Under the pieces are notes generated by a model. It did not search any database and was not told the DNA's origin. It saw nothing but the letters and a program-made list of their open reading frames with translations. Positions 27,822 through 37,814 of a stretch of 38,491 nt of DNA are shown here, in pieces. This DNA comes from Persephonella sp. (GTDB lineage: Bacteria; Aquificota; Aquificia; Aquificales; Hydrogenothermaceae), in assembly GCA_030949555.1 (NCBI GenBank), contig JAUZSJ010000034.1:1-38491 (forward strand), written 5' to 3'. The stretch's first letter is position 1; each line of letters starts with the position of its first letter. The translations under genes were made by a program, and so were the position numbers.

Positions 27822-28580
27822 ATGTTTATGATTAGACTGCTTTTGACAATACTTCTTATATCAGGAATAGTTTTGGGAAATGAGCTGAGCATCAAAACAG
27901 ATGACGGATTTGTTCTTAAAGGTTTTCTGTATTATCCAGAGGAGAGCAAAGAAAAGTATCCTGTTGTTGTATTTGCCCATCAGTTTGGGACAACCCATAT
28001 TGTATGGTCTGATTTTGCAAAAGCTAAGGAAGATGGGATATGCAACACTGCTGATAGACCTGAGGGGGCATGGATTATCTGTTATTCAGAATGGAAAAGA
28101 AAACAGAATTGTACTTAAAAAAATTTCACTTCACTGGTAGACCTTGTGTCATTTTTCAGAAAAAGCAGTAAAAGGTCAACTTCTCTAAAAATACCGGAAG
28201 ATATATCCTCTGATAGATTACCTGATAGAAAATGAGAAGATAGACCCCTGACAGGATAATACTGATAGGGGCTGCATTGGGGCAACAACTATAATACCAG
28301 TTCCTGCATATCAGGACATAAAGGCTATGGTGTGTATATCACCCGGCCTCCAGCTGTTGTAGGAGAAGATAATGTAAAACTTGCACTTTCGTCTTATCTC
28401 AATCCTGTTTTATACATCTCTTCCATAGATGACCCGATAGGAAGCACAAAGTATGCCCTGTGGTATGAGAAAAACTCTAACAACGGTACACTGTTTATAT
28501 TTCCTGGAAAGGGACACGGTGTAGTATTGCTGAAAAAATACAGCGGGTATATATTGCAGTTTCTCAAAAGTTTAGATTAG
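27822..28580 (+). CDS. Secreted alpha/beta hydrolase (heavily broken frame)
   Basis: At least five frame changes are needed (near 28035, 28115, 28190, 28240 and 28320). The N-terminal signal peptide is IRLLLTILLISGIVLG. ELSIKTDDGFVLKGFLYYPE and VVVFAHQFGTTH form the first strands and oxyanion loop of a dienelactone hydrolase-like fold. LLIDLRGHGLS follows, and near 28262 IILIGASLGATTI can be read as the GxSxG nucleophile. SIDDPIGS and PGKGHGVVLL supply the Asp and His. The density of errors is higher than in neighbours, so true decay cannot be excluded. The substrate is unknown. Confidence 0.6.
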
Positions 28581-28588
28581 AAGTTATA

Positions 28589-29409
28589 ATGAGAAAAATA
28601 AAAGTAAACACAGGAACAACACTGAAGGATTTTATCTCTGAAAGTCTAAATATATCTAAAAAAAAGGCAAAACAGCTGATAGACTCAAAACTGGTGCTTG
28701 TTAATGGCAGAAGGATATGGATAGCATCCCACATACTGAATAGCGGTGATATTGTTGAACTCCCCACATTAGAAAGCAAACCCCAGTGGGAGATTAAACA
28801 GAGTATCATTTATGAAGATGAACACATTATTGCACTGAACAAACCTCCATTTGTGGAAACTGAAGGAAAAAAACACAGTCTTGAAGATAAACTGAGAGCT
28901 TTAAAAAAGACAGAAAGATTCAAGCTATCCACAGATTGGACAGGGATACCTCACGGGTTATACTATTTGCAAAAGACAGGTCTGTTTTTGAGAAGTTCAA
29001 AAGTATGTGGCAGGAAAAAAAAGTCAGGAAAGAGTATCTTGCCATCAGTCACGGGGAAGCACATTTCAGGAAAAAGGTTGTAAACATTCCTGTTGAGAAA
29101 AAGTATGCAAAAAGCATCATCTATACAGTCAAAACAGGCAGTGGCTTTTCCCTGTTTAAAGTGGAAATACCAACAGGAAGAAAATACCAGATAAGGATAC
29201 ACCTGTCAAAAATCAGACATCCTATCGTTGGAGACAAAACATACGGTCTGAAAGATATCACAGACCCACTGCTGAAAAGTGTAAAAAGGCAGATGCTTCA
29301 CGCATACAGAATTTCATTTTTCCATCCATATCTGAAAAGGAAGATAACAATAACAGGAAAGCCTCTGTCAGACTTTGAAAATTTTGGAAAAATTATCAGA
29401 TTATTATAA
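28589..29409 (+). CDS. RluA-family pseudouridine synthase (one frame shift)
   Basis: Isomerises uridine to pseudouridine in rRNA or tRNA. About 273 residues. An S4 RNA-binding domain (residues 1-65: LKDFISESLNISKKKAKQLIDSKLVLVNGRRI) precedes the catalytic domain: IIALNKPPFVET, then IHRLDRDTSR with the catalytic Asp in a second frame, then the GRKYQIRIHLSKIRHPIVGDKTYG block, diagnostic of RluA-type enzymes. The indel lies near 28945. It follows the hydrolase by 8 bases. The exact target (RluC, RluD or TruC-like) is not resolved. Confidence 0.9.
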
Positions 29410-29437
29410 AATTTATTAAACTTTTTAAGAGGTGAAA

Positions 29438-30294
29438 ATGGTGGAGATTAAAGAAAAAAAGCAGGTTATCAGAGTTGCCCACAGTCCAGACTCAGATGAT
29501 GCATTTATGTTTTACGCAATCAATCAGAAAAAAATTGATACAAAAGGATATGAGTTTGTAGATATACTCTCTGATATTGAAACACTTAACAGAAAGGCCC
29601 TTGAAGGGAGTATGAGGTTTCAGCCATATCAATACATGCGTTTCCGTATGTTGCCGACAAATATGCCCTGCTTTCCAGTGGAGCAAGTATGGGGGACAAT
29701 TATGGTCCCATGATTGTTGCCAAAGAAACTTTTGAACCATCTGAGCTGAAAAACAAAAAAATAGCAGTTCCTGGAACTTTAACCTCTGCATTTTTAGCCC
29801 TTGAGCTGTATTTAGGAACAGACAGGTTTGATTATCAGGTTATCCCCTTTGACCAGATAATAAAAGCTGTAAAAGAAGGTGAGGTTGATGCAGGTTTGAT
29901 TATACACGAAGGTCAGCTCACCTATCAGGACGAAGGTCTCGTATGCATAGTTGACCTTGGGAAATGGTGGTTTGAAAAAACAGGAGGCCTTCCACTGCCT
30001 TTAGGTGGAAATGTTATAAGGAAAGATTTAGATGAAGACGTGATGAAAGAAGTCTCTGAAATTCTCAGAGAGAGTATCAAATATTCCTTAGAGCACAGAG
30101 AGGAAGCTGTTGATTACGCTCTGAAATACGCAAGGGACATGTCAAGAGAAAAGGCTGACAGATTTATAGGAATGTATGTGAACGAGCTTACAGTAGATTA
30201 CGGAGAGAGAGGTAAAAAGGCAATAGAGCTGTTTTTAAAAGAGGCTTATGAGAAAGGATTTATTGATAGATTACCAGAAATAAAATTTGTGTAA
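29438..30294 (+). CDS. mqnD: 1,4-dihydroxy-6-naphthoate synthase (one frame shift)
   Basis: Converts cyclic dehypoxanthine futalosine to dihydroxynaphthoate in menaquinone synthesis. About 285 residues with a periplasmic-binding-protein-like fold. The family marks are IRVAHSPDSDDAFMFYAI at the start, DIETLNRKALEG, a G-x-x-YGPMIVA segment, KIAVPGTLTSAFLAL and EGQLTYQDEG, all positioned as in MqnD. Frame changes lie near 29612 and 29690. Ribosome site AAGAGGTG precedes ATG 29438 (a GTG at 29432 is less likely). Its partner MqnE is at 25981-27112 on the other strand. Confidence 0.9.
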
Positions 30295-30303
30295 GGGGCT
30301 TCC

Positions 30304-30780
30304 ATGAAAATCCTGCTGTTAGATGAAGATACAGCAACGTATCAGGTGCTCAGGGAAGTAGCCCAGCTCAGTGGTTCAGAGATTATTCAGATTACAGACA
30401 TAGAAAAGGCAAAGGAGTTTGTAAAGAGCAATACTGATATTGACGGTATTGTTGCTGAGCAGAAAATTGGTGAAAAGCCTACATGGGAGATAATACAGTA
30501 TATGAAAATGAAGAGGAGTCAGAGAGATACCTTTTATCATACTGACAGCATCACTGACAAAAGATGAAGAGATTTTTATCAGTATATGGGGGTAACAGCA
30601 ATATTAGAAAAACCCTTCAATCCCCTTTGGAGGTTTCTACTGCAATTGTGGAGTATCTGAAAAACAAAAGGGGAAGAATATGTAAAATCTAAATTGGAAG
30701 AAGAGCAGGTTGACAGGAACACTTTAAAGGTATTAATTGAAAAGTTGATAAACTTCCTCAAGTCTTTTTCAAAGAAGTGA
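30304..30780 (+). CDS. Receiver-domain protein with Glu at the phospho-site (frame broken by indels)
   Basis: A stand-alone receiver of ~155 residues. The acidic pocket LLLDED lies at residues 4-9. Where the phospho-Asp is expected, the sequence reads DGIVAEQKIG, putting Glu at the usual Asp position. The Thr in ILTAS and Lys in EKPF are preserved. Frame changes near 30535, 30580 and 30640 lead to a helical tail (KSKLEEEQVDRNTLKVLIEKLINFLKSF) ending at 30778-30780. The stop overlaps the ATG of the Toprim gene (TGATG). A Glu can mimic a phosphorylated receiver, so this may be constitutively on or a structural adaptor. Confidence 0.65.
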
Positions 30781-31121
30781 TGAAAGACGAAACCCTCAAA
30801 GAATGGATAAAGAGGTTAAAAGATTTTTCCAAATCAGATGGAATAGTTGTGATTGTTGAAGGGAAAAGGGACAGAGATAAATTGAAAAAAGCGGGAGTTG
30901 AGCATATATACAGTATCAGAGGTAGAAGGTTTTATGACATACTGGAAGAGCTTGAAAACAGTCGAAAAGTTGTAATCCTTACAGACCTTGACAGGCAGGG
31001 AGAAAAAATCTGCAAAAAACTTTCCCATATGTTCCAGAAAGAAGGCATACCAGTAGATACAGCATTCAGAGAAAGTCTGAAAAAATTTGAGATAAAACAT
31101 ATTGAAGAGATTCCAGTATAA
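30780..31121 (+). CDS. Small Toprim-domain protein, RNase M5-like
   Basis: A 113-residue protein of essentially one Toprim domain. Strand plus Glu motif VVIVEGKRDRDKL near residues 22-34 and the DxD motif VILTDLDRQGEKI near 65-77 provide the metal-binding triad. Similar short Toprim proteins, related to ribonuclease M5 (5S rRNA maturation) and found in archaea and thermophilic bacteria, lack further domains. It acts on nucleic acid by inference. ATG 30780 is preferred over GTG 30777. It is coupled to the receiver gene upstream and followed by hisF after 9 bases. Confidence 0.82.
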   Translation: MKDETLKEWIKRLKDFSKSDGIVVIVEGKRDRDKLKKAGVEHIYSIRGRRFYDILEELENSRKVVILTDLDRQGEKICKKLSHMFQKEGIPVDTAFRESLKKFEIKHIEEIPV

Positions 31122-31130
31122 GGAGAAAAA

Positions 31131-31889
31131 ATGCTTGCAAAAAGGATAATTCCGTGCCTTGACGTAAATAGAGGAAGAGTTGTGAAAGGAGTAAACTTTG
31201 TAAATCTCGTGGATGCTGGAGACCCTGTAGAGGCAGCGAAAGCATATGATGAAGCTGGAGCAGATGAGCTTGTGTTTTTAGACATAACTGCATCAGCTGA
31301 AGAGAGGGACATCATGTTAGATGTGGTAAAGGAAACAGCAGAAACAGTTTTTATGCCTCTGACTGTTGGTGGAGGAGTGAGAACATTAGAAGATATAAGA
31401 AAACTTCTTGAAAGTGGAGCAGATAAGGTATCTATAAACACAGCAGCAGTTAAAGAACCTTCCCTTGTAGAGTCAGCAGCAATCAGGTTTGGCTCATCAA
31501 CAATAGTGGTTGCTATTGACGCAAAACAGACATCTCCTGACAAGTGGGAGGTTTACATACACGGGGGAAGAACACCAACAGGAATAGATGCTGTTCAGTG
31601 GGCAAAAGCAGTGGAGGACCTTGGAGCGGGAGAGATACTCCTGACATCAATGGACAGGGACGGGACAAAAGCTGGATATGACATAAAGCTAACAAAAGCC
31701 ATAAGTGAAGCAGTATCTATACCTGTTATAGCATCTGGTGGAGCAGGAAAAAAGGAACACTTTTATGAAGCCTTCAAAGAAGGAAAGGCAGATGCAGCCC
31801 TTGCAGCATCACTGTTTCATTTCAGGGAGCTTACCATACAGGAAGTAAAGGAATATCTGAAAAGCAGGAATATCCCTGTAAGGATATAA
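31131..31889 (+). CDS. hisF: Imidazole glycerol phosphate synthase cyclase subunit
   Basis: With HisH it converts PRFAR and ammonia to imidazole glycerol phosphate and AICAR in histidine synthesis. Intact, 252 residues, the standard length. It is a full beta/alpha barrel: [15 protein letters not shown] with catalytic D11, [20 protein letters not shown] (phosphate loop), VVAIDAK with the second catalytic Asp near 130, and VIASGGAG. Ribosome site AAGGAG precedes ATG 31131. No other his gene is near, consistent with dispersed biosynthetic genes. Confidence 0.97.
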   Translation: MLAKRIIPCLDVNRGRVVKGVNFVNLVDAGDPVEAAKAYDEAGADELVFLDITASAEERDIMLDVVKETAETVFMPLTVGGGVRTLEDIRKLLESGADKVSINTAAVKEPSLVESAAIRFGSSTIVVAIDAKQTSPDKWEVYIHGGRTPTGIDAVQWAKAVEDLGAGEILLTSMDRDGTKAGYDIKLTKAISEAVSIPVIASGGAGKKEHFYEAFKEGKADAALAASLFHFRELTIQEVKEYLKSRNIPVRI

Positions 31890-31898
31890 ATATCATAA

Positions 31899-31925
31899 TT
31901 GTTCAAAGAACCTGTGTGCTAAAAT
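31899..31925 (+). promoter_or_regulatory. Possible promoter of citramalate synthase gene
   Basis: TTGTTC at 31899-31904 and TAAAAT at 31920-31925, preceded by TG two bases before (an extended -10, TGCTAAAAT). The spacing of 15 is short, so recognition would rely on the extended element. It lies in the 63-base gap between hisF and the next gene. No leader peptide or T-box structure is visible. Confidence 0.3.
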
Positions 31926-31952
31926 TTTATTAAAATTCCAGTGGAGAAAACC

Positions 31953-33525
31953 ATGAAAAAGGTTTTGATTTACGACACAACTTTAAGGGATGGAACGCAG
32001 GCTGAAGGGGTCAGTGTATCTGTTGAGGACAAGCTGAGAATAACAGAGAAGTTAGATGATTTTGGCATACACTACATAGAGGGAGGCTGGCCCGGTTCAA
32101 ATCCAAAAGATGACCAGTACTTCAAACAGGTCAGGAACATAAAGCTGAAAAATGCAAAAATAGCCGCTTTTGGTTCAACAAGGAGAGCATATCTCAGGGT
32201 TGAAGATGACCCATTAATTCAGAATCTTATAAAGGCAGAAACTCCTGTAATAACAATATTTGGCAAGGCATGGGACCTGCACGTTATACAGGCTCTTAAA
32301 ACAACCTTAGAGAACAACCTTGAGATGGTTTACGACACAGTAAAGTATCTTAAAGAGCATACAGGTGAAGTGGTGTTTATTGGAGAGCATTTTTTTGATG
32401 GGTACAGATCAAACCCCGATTATGCCTATGCTGTGATGAAAACAGCAGAGGAAGCAGGAGCTAACTTTCTTGTTCTTGCAGACACAAACGGAGGAACACT
32501 TCCAAACGAGATAGAGAAGATAATAAAACAGGTAAAAGAAAAAGGGCTGAAGGGAAATTTAGGAATCCATGCCCACAACGACAGTGACACTGCAGTGTGG
32601 AACTCTGTGGTGGCTGTTTTAAACGGTGCTGTTCAGGTTCACGGAACAATAAATGGTTTTGGGGAAAGGTGTGGGAATGCAAACCTGTGTTCTATTATAC
32701 CAAATCTATCATTAAAACTTGGGTATGAAAACAATTCCTGAAAGAAGTATAAAAAGACTGAAGGAGCTGTCAAACTTTGTGGCTGATATTGTCAATCTGC
32801 CTGTTCCCAAGAATATGCCTTATGTTGGAGACAGCGCATTTGCACATAAAGGAGGTGTTCATGCATCAGCAGTTCTGAAAAATCCAAAACTGTATGAGCA
32901 TATAAATCCAGAACTTGTAGGAAACAGAAGAAAGATATTAGTTTCAGACCTTGCAGGTAAATCAAATATTATTTACAAAGCAAAGGAACTGGGAATAGAG
33001 ATTGACGAAAAGGACCCAAGGATAACAGAGCTTGTCCAGGAGATAAAAAGGTTAGAAAACTATGGATACCACTACGAAGCAGCAGAAGCATCTTTAGAAC
33101 TGCTGATAAGAAAACATCTTGGAATGCTGAAAAATACTTTGACCTTGACGCATACAGGGTATTAATAGCAAGAAGATACACTGATAAAGAGCCAGTCTCT
33201 GAAGCAACAGTTAAGAATAAAGATAGATAACCATTATAAGCATACAGCATCTTTAGGTTATGGTCCTGTTAATGCGTTAGACAGGGCACTTAAAAAAGCT
33301 TTAGTAGAAGTTTACCCTTCCCTCTCAGAAGTGGAACTGATAGACTACAAGGTGAGAATAATAAACGAAAGCGCTGGAACAGCAGCAAAAATAAGAGTTT
33401 TAGTGGAAAGTAAAGACAGAGAAAGGAAATGGGGAACTGTTGGAGTATCAGACAACGTTATTGAAGCGTCGTGGCAGGCAGTTGTTGACAGCTTTATATA
33501 CAAACTTGTAAAAGACGGGGTGTAA
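31953..33525 (+). CDS. cimA: (R)-citramalate synthase (frame broken by indels)
   Basis: Condenses pyruvate with acetyl-CoA to citramalate, giving threonine-independent isoleucine synthesis. About 523 residues, the size of the TIGR00977-type family. HMGL-like catalytic barrel: [17 protein letters not shown] at the start, [26 protein letters not shown] (metal ligands), and [25 protein letters not shown] links to the C-terminal LeuA-dimer regulatory domain ([26 protein letters not shown]), expected to mediate feedback control. Frame shifts lie near 32725, 33135, 33210 and 33225. ATG 31953 after GGAGA is chosen over GTG 31941. Confidence 0.9.
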
Positions 33526-33526
33526 G

Positions 33527-34399
33527 ATGAAGATAGGATGGGTAGGTCTCGGTCATATGGGTCTACCAATGGCTAAGAATTTAGCAGAAAAAGGATTTGA
33601 TATAACTGTATGGAACAGAACAAAAGAAAAAGCAGAGAAAAGTGGTCTGCCTTTTTGTAGAAACGATAAAAGATTTACTGAGCAGAAACGATATTGTGGA
33701 TAACCATGCTGTTTGGTCTCTCAGTCTGTGGAAGAGATTTATAAGGAAATAACAAAACAGACCATCAAAGGGAAGATATTTATAGATATGACCACTGTTC
33801 ATCCAGAAACAGCAAAAAAAACAGCAGAGCTGATTATAAAAAATGGTGGCGACTTCCTTGAGGCCCCTGTCCTTGGAAGCGTTATTCCTGCGAGGGAAGG
33901 AAAGCTGACAATATTAGTTAGTGGAGACAGAGAAACCTACGAAAAATGTAAAAATATATTCAGTGCGCTTGGAAAAAGCATCTATTACATGGGAGATTAC
34001 GGTAATGCATCAAAAATGAAATTGATAAATAATACTGTCCTTGCTTCGTTCATGTCTGTAATCTCAGAAGCCTTTACGATTTGCAGGCATAAAGGCAGGT
34101 CTTGAGCCGGAAACAGTAATTCAGATACTTTCTGACGGGGCAGGAAAATCGGCAGTTTTAGAGGCAAAAAGGAAAAACTTCTGAAAAAGATTACCCAACT
34201 CATTTTTTCCATCTCACTGATACATAAAGATATCTGCTACGCCCTTGACATAGCGAAGGAGGCCAACTTTCCTCCAGTAATAACATCCCAGATACTCAGT
34301 CTGCTAAGCTCAGCAAAAGCCCATAAACTGTCGGAAAAGGACTTTTCATCTATTGTTGAGATATACAAAAAATTAGGGAACATAGAGGAGGAAAAATGA
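33527..34399 (+). CDS. 3-hydroxyisobutyrate dehydrogenase family protein (frame broken by indels)
   Basis: NAD(P)-dependent beta-hydroxyacid dehydrogenase, ~290 residues. IGWVGLGHMGLPMAKNLAEKG forms the Rossmann loop, FIDMTTVHPETAKK the substrate-binding segment, FLEAPVLGSVIPAREGKLTILVSG the interdomain region, and GNASKMKLINN contains the catalytic Lys. Frame changes lie near 33655, 33715, 34080 and 34185. Members include glyoxylate/succinic semialdehyde reductases; the sequence does not fix the substrate. It follows cimA by 1 base and overlaps the next gene with ATGA, so the block is one operon. Confidence 0.83.
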
Positions 34400-35059
34400 G
34401 AAAAATTGCATGGAGTGTTGCCCATCAGGAATTTATAATATCGGACCACTACTACTTTTCAAAACTGCAAAAGTATGCAAAGGAAGCAGGATTACATATT
34501 GAAGAGGTTGACGAGATAGAAAAATTCTCTCAATACGACACAATCATATTTAACTATCCTGAGATACCATTTACATCGGAAGAGGCAGACTTTATTGAGG
34601 ATTTAGTAAAAAAAGGAAAAACTGTTGGAATTTTTGGATACTACAAAAATGAGGACTCAATAGCAGACACATGCAACACACTGTCTGAAAGATTTGGGAT
34701 ACACTTTAATGGAGATATTATTACTGACAGTATTAACAACTACGAAAATGACAACCTCCTGATAGTAACAGGGGACACTTACAACCCTACCAGAAAACAT
34801 AAAAAAGGTTATACTTGCCTGCACAGACAGTATAACAACAAAAAAGCCTCAGGTAAGGCCCCTTATCCATGGAGAAACAACAGCAGAGTCAAAATCAGGG
34901 AGAGAGACAGTTCTGTTTGCAGAATACGTTGACCCATCAGGAGGAAAGTTTATAGCTGGTGGAACATGTGTATTCTGGGACAACTACTCTATAGACCTTT
35001 ACAATAACAGGGAGCTGAGCCTACAACTGCTTACGATGATGATGGGAAGGGAGTACTGA
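34396..35059 (+). CDS. Unknown DUF4350-like protein (frame broken by one indel)
   Basis: About 220 residues, soluble, no signal peptide. The pattern of strands and loops (RKIAWSVAHQEFIISDHYYFSKL, then KFSQYDTIIFNYPEIPFTSEEADFIEDLVKKGKTVGIFG) suggests a class I glutamine-amidotransferase-like fold of the DUF4350/GldG type, without a visible catalytic Cys. A second part, FAEYVDPSGGKFIAGGTCVFWDNY, follows after an indel near 34795, and the frame ends MMMGREY. I do not assign a function. It is coupled to the dehydrogenase upstream and lies directly before trmI. Confidence 0.55.
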
Positions 35060-35076
35060 TCAACACAGCTGGACAA

Positions 35077-35792
35077 TGTTAGCTTTTCTGAAGGTTAAAA
35101 AAGGAGAGATATTTGGAACTCACAGGGAAACATAAGTCACGATGATATTATAAAAGCAGATTATGGAGGTAAAACCCACAAAGGGCACACATTCCTGGTT
35201 CTCCGTCCTACACTCCACGACATAATAATGTATGGAATAAAGAGAAAAACCCAGATTATATATCCCAAAGACAGCAGTTACATAACACTGAAGTTAGGTC
35301 TTACAGATGGGATGAAGGTTTTAGAGTCTGGGGTGGGAAGCGGAGCATTAACTATTGTTATGGCAAATGCTGTAAAGCCTTCTGGTAGAATATACTCCTT
35401 TGAAAAGAGGGAGAAATACATAAATAATGCCTACAACAACATAAAAGCTTGCAGGATTAGAAAAGTTATGTTGAGATAAAAACACCACAGCCTTGACCAA
35501 AGCCTCTACCTGAAAACTTTTTTGATGCTGCTTTTGTGTTGATGTAAGAGAACCATGGCTTTATATAGATAACATAAAAAAATCCATGAAAAAGGGTTCC
35601 CCTGTAGGCTTTCTTGTTCCCACAACAAATCAGGTAAGCAGTACACTTCAGGCACTTAAAGAAAACAGATTTATAAACTTAGAGGTTGTGGAGCTGTTAG
35701 AGAGGCATTACAAACCTGTTCCAGACAGGCTCAGGCCTGAAGACAGGATGGTAGCCCACACAGGATACCTCATATTTGGGAGAAGTGGCTGA
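35077..35792 (+). CDS. trmI: tRNA (adenine-58-N1) methyltransferase (frame broken by indels)
   Basis: Methylates A58 in the T loop of tRNA, important for stability in thermophiles. About 240 residues. N-terminal beta domain with GEIFGTH and SHDDIIKADYGGKTHKGHTFLVLRPTLHD; then KRKTQIIYPKDSSYI, a family signature; the SAM-binding motif VLESGVGSGALTIVMA and FEKREKY; then NFFDAAFVDVREPW. The C-terminus KPVPDRLRPEDRMVAHTGYL is diagnostic of TrmI. Frame shifts lie near 35132, 35450 and 35535. The start is uncertain; ATG 35077 is the first visible, but the real one is probably about 15-20 bases upstream. Confidence 0.88.
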
Positions 35793-35794
35793 TA

Positions 35795-36873
35795 ATGGAC
35801 AGGAAACAGGCTGTAAAAAGTACAAAAAGAGCGGTTATAAAGATAGGTTCCCAGCTTTTAGAAAAGAACGGACAGATAGACATAGACTTTATAAAAAATC
35901 TGTCATCAAACATCAAGCTCCTCCAGGATGAAGGAATAGAACCAGTTATTGTTTCATCAGGAGCTGTCCTTGCAGGGATAAAAAAATTAGGATTAAAGAA
36001 AAAGCCTACAACAATTACAGAGAAGCAGGCTGTGGCATCTGTTGGTCAGGCTTATCTTATGCAGATTTACGACCAGATATTTTCTGAAAACGGTCAGATT
36101 ATCGGACAGATTTTGCTCACCATTGAAGGTCTGAGAGAGAGAAAGCGTTATATTCTGGCACAGAACACCATAAATAAGCTGATAGAGATGGATGTTATTC
36201 CTGTTGTGAACGAAAATGACACTATAGCTGTTGATGAGATAGTGTTTGGAGATAACGATTTTTTAGCAGCCCACGTTTCTGTTTTAATCGGCGCAGACCT
36301 GCTCATTATTTTATCAACGAGAGCTTGGAGGTGTTTACACAAAAAACCCTGAAGAAAAAGACTCCCGGCTAATTCCAGAGATAAAAGAAATAGATAAAGC
36401 ACTACAATATGCCAAAGCATCAACCTCAAAATTTGGAACAGGAGGTATGAGAAGCAAATTAGAAGCGGCAAAAATAGCAGTATCCCACCAGATACCTGTT
36501 ATTATAGCTCCCAAAGGGAAAAGATACCCTTACTCAGAATTTTTGATGCGAATTTGAGTCACAGTGCAAGGCACTTTCATACATCCCCAGAAAGAAAAAA
36601 GCTGGCCAAGAGAAAAGCTGGCTGAAGCTTCTGTCAGCACCAAAAGGAAGGATAATTATTGATAAAGGAGCAGAAAGAGCATTAAAGGAAGGAAAAAGCC
36701 TCCTTCCAGCAGGAATAACAGATGTAGAGGGTATATTCTCAAAAAATGATGTTGTTGCCATCGTAAATGAAGAAGGACAGGTTATAGGTAAAGGTATAGT
36801 CAGCTACAGCTCAATGGAGCTAAAAAAGATTAAGAGGAAAAAGTCTGCTGAAGTTGAAAAGATTTTTGAATAA
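35795..36873 (+). CDS. proB: Glutamate 5-kinase with PUA domain (frame broken by indels)
   Basis: Phosphorylates glutamate in the first step of proline synthesis. About 358 residues. Amino-acid kinase domain: RAVIKIGSQLLEK at the N-terminus, EPVIVSSGAVLAG, NENDTIAVDEIVFGDNDFLAA and GADLLIILS, then GGVYTKNP and KFGTGGMRSKLEAAKIA (nucleotide site). The C-terminal PUA domain starts APKGRIIIDKGAERALKEGKSLLPAG. Frame changes lie near 36320 and 36530. It follows trmI with 2 bases between stop and ATG. Nothing visible suggests a fused ProA. Confidence 0.92.
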
Positions 36874-36919
36874 AAAATTTACAGAAGCAGTTCATACAGA
36901 TAACATAGTGGTTTTTTAG

Positions 36920-36999
36920 AAACAAAGAGCAAACCTAACGAATTAGAGGTGTTTGGAAAAAGTCTGTTAGAATTTCGAAGTGTTCGCTGCCCTTTGTTT
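36920..36999. ncRNA. Possible structured RNA or element end (long imperfect stem-loop)
   Basis: AAACAAAG at 36920-36927 pairs perfectly with CTTTGTTT at 36992-36999. The stem continues inward with AGC/GCT and AAC/GTT, and the loop contains its own complementary parts (CTAAC with GTTAG). The 262-base gap between proB and nfi otherwise holds no long frame. It could be a small RNA, or an end of an IS200/IS605-like element whose body is gone. Confidence 0.25.
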
Positions 37000-37022
37000 T
37001 GCAATTTTTCAACCTATAATAA

Positions 37023-37098
37023 ATGATTAAGTTTTGGATTTGCTTATTTGATAACTGTATTAATTGGGATGTATTTTATAAAAAAAAGAGAAGGATGA
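37023..37098 (+). CDS. Possible very small single-helix membrane protein
   Basis: From ATG 37023, removing one T of a run near 37035 gives a 24-residue peptide with a single membrane helix (FGFAYLITVLIGMYFIKKREG), positive-inside C-terminus and stop at 37096-37098. Such layouts occur in CcmD- or CcoQ-like subunits. A TATAAT lies at 37015-37020, but this is too close to serve the ATG. Without the correction the frame reads as a different short peptide. Only weakly supported; it may also be the remnant of a membrane-protein gene. Confidence 0.2.
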
Positions 37099-37135
37099 TA
37101 AGTAATATTCTAAAACTAATGTTTTAAAGAGTTTA

Positions 37136-37813
37136 ATGAAAAATCATCTCTCAATAGAAAAACTTAAAAAAGAACAGTTAAACCTGTCAAAAAAGCTAAA
37201 GAAGCTAACAGACAGAACCTGTGGAAAAGATAAGGACTGTTGCAGGTATTGACGTAACATTTACAGATGTATGGAAAAATCCTACAACAGGTATAGCCTG
37301 TATTGTTGTAATAGACACAGCAGAGAACTTCAAAGTGATAGAAACAGTTTATGCAGAAGAGACAGTAGATTTTCCTTACATTCCTACATTCTTAGCATAC
37401 AGGGAACTGCCTGTAATACTGAAGGCATATGAGAAGCTGAAAACAAAACCTGATGCGTTTATGTTAGATGGTATGGGTATTCTTCATCCGAGAAAGATGG
37501 GAATTGCTTCTCACTTTGGAGCGATAACAGATACAGTCTCTGTAGGCTGTGGAAAATCCAGGCTTATCGGAGACTATAAAGAACCTCCCAATAAAAAGCT
37601 GGCTTACAGCCCTGTTTGTCTGAATGGTGAACTGAGGGGATTTGCTGTCAGAACAAAGAAAAATGCAAATCCTGTCTTTATCTCTCCCGGAAACAACATA
37701 TCTGTTGAAACAGCAGTCTGAGACTTCTTATTAAATCTTTAGGTGGCTACAAACTTCCAGAGCCAACAAGGACAGCCCATCTTCTCCTCCAGAAATACAG
37801 GAAAAGGTTATGA
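37136..37813 (+). CDS. nfi: Endonuclease V (frame broken by indels)
   Basis: Cleaves near deoxyinosine in DNA repair. About 225 residues. The N-terminal helix (LSIEKLKKEQLNLSKKL) leads to AGIDVTFTD (first metal Asp), FPYIPTFLAYRELPVILKAYE, then LDGMGILHPRKMGIASHFGA (second metal Asp and the signature loop), GCGKSRLIGDYKEP, and FISPGNNISVETAV with the C-terminal YKLPEPTRTAHLL. These follow E. coli Nfi motif by motif. Frame shifts lie near 37218 and 37722. The stop lies 2 bases before the ATG of the next gene. Confidence 0.92.
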
Positions 37814-37814
37814 G

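Noticed and set aside
27822-28580. Alpha/beta hydrolase considered a pseudogene
   Set aside because: Motifs survive in order across frames and the same error type affects core genes throughout; decay is not excluded but is not the simplest reading.
31890-31952. T-box, leader peptide or riboswitch before cimA, and similarly before trpC
   Set aside because: The gaps are under 110 bases, with no T-box motif, terminator/antiterminator pair or run of regulatory codons visible.
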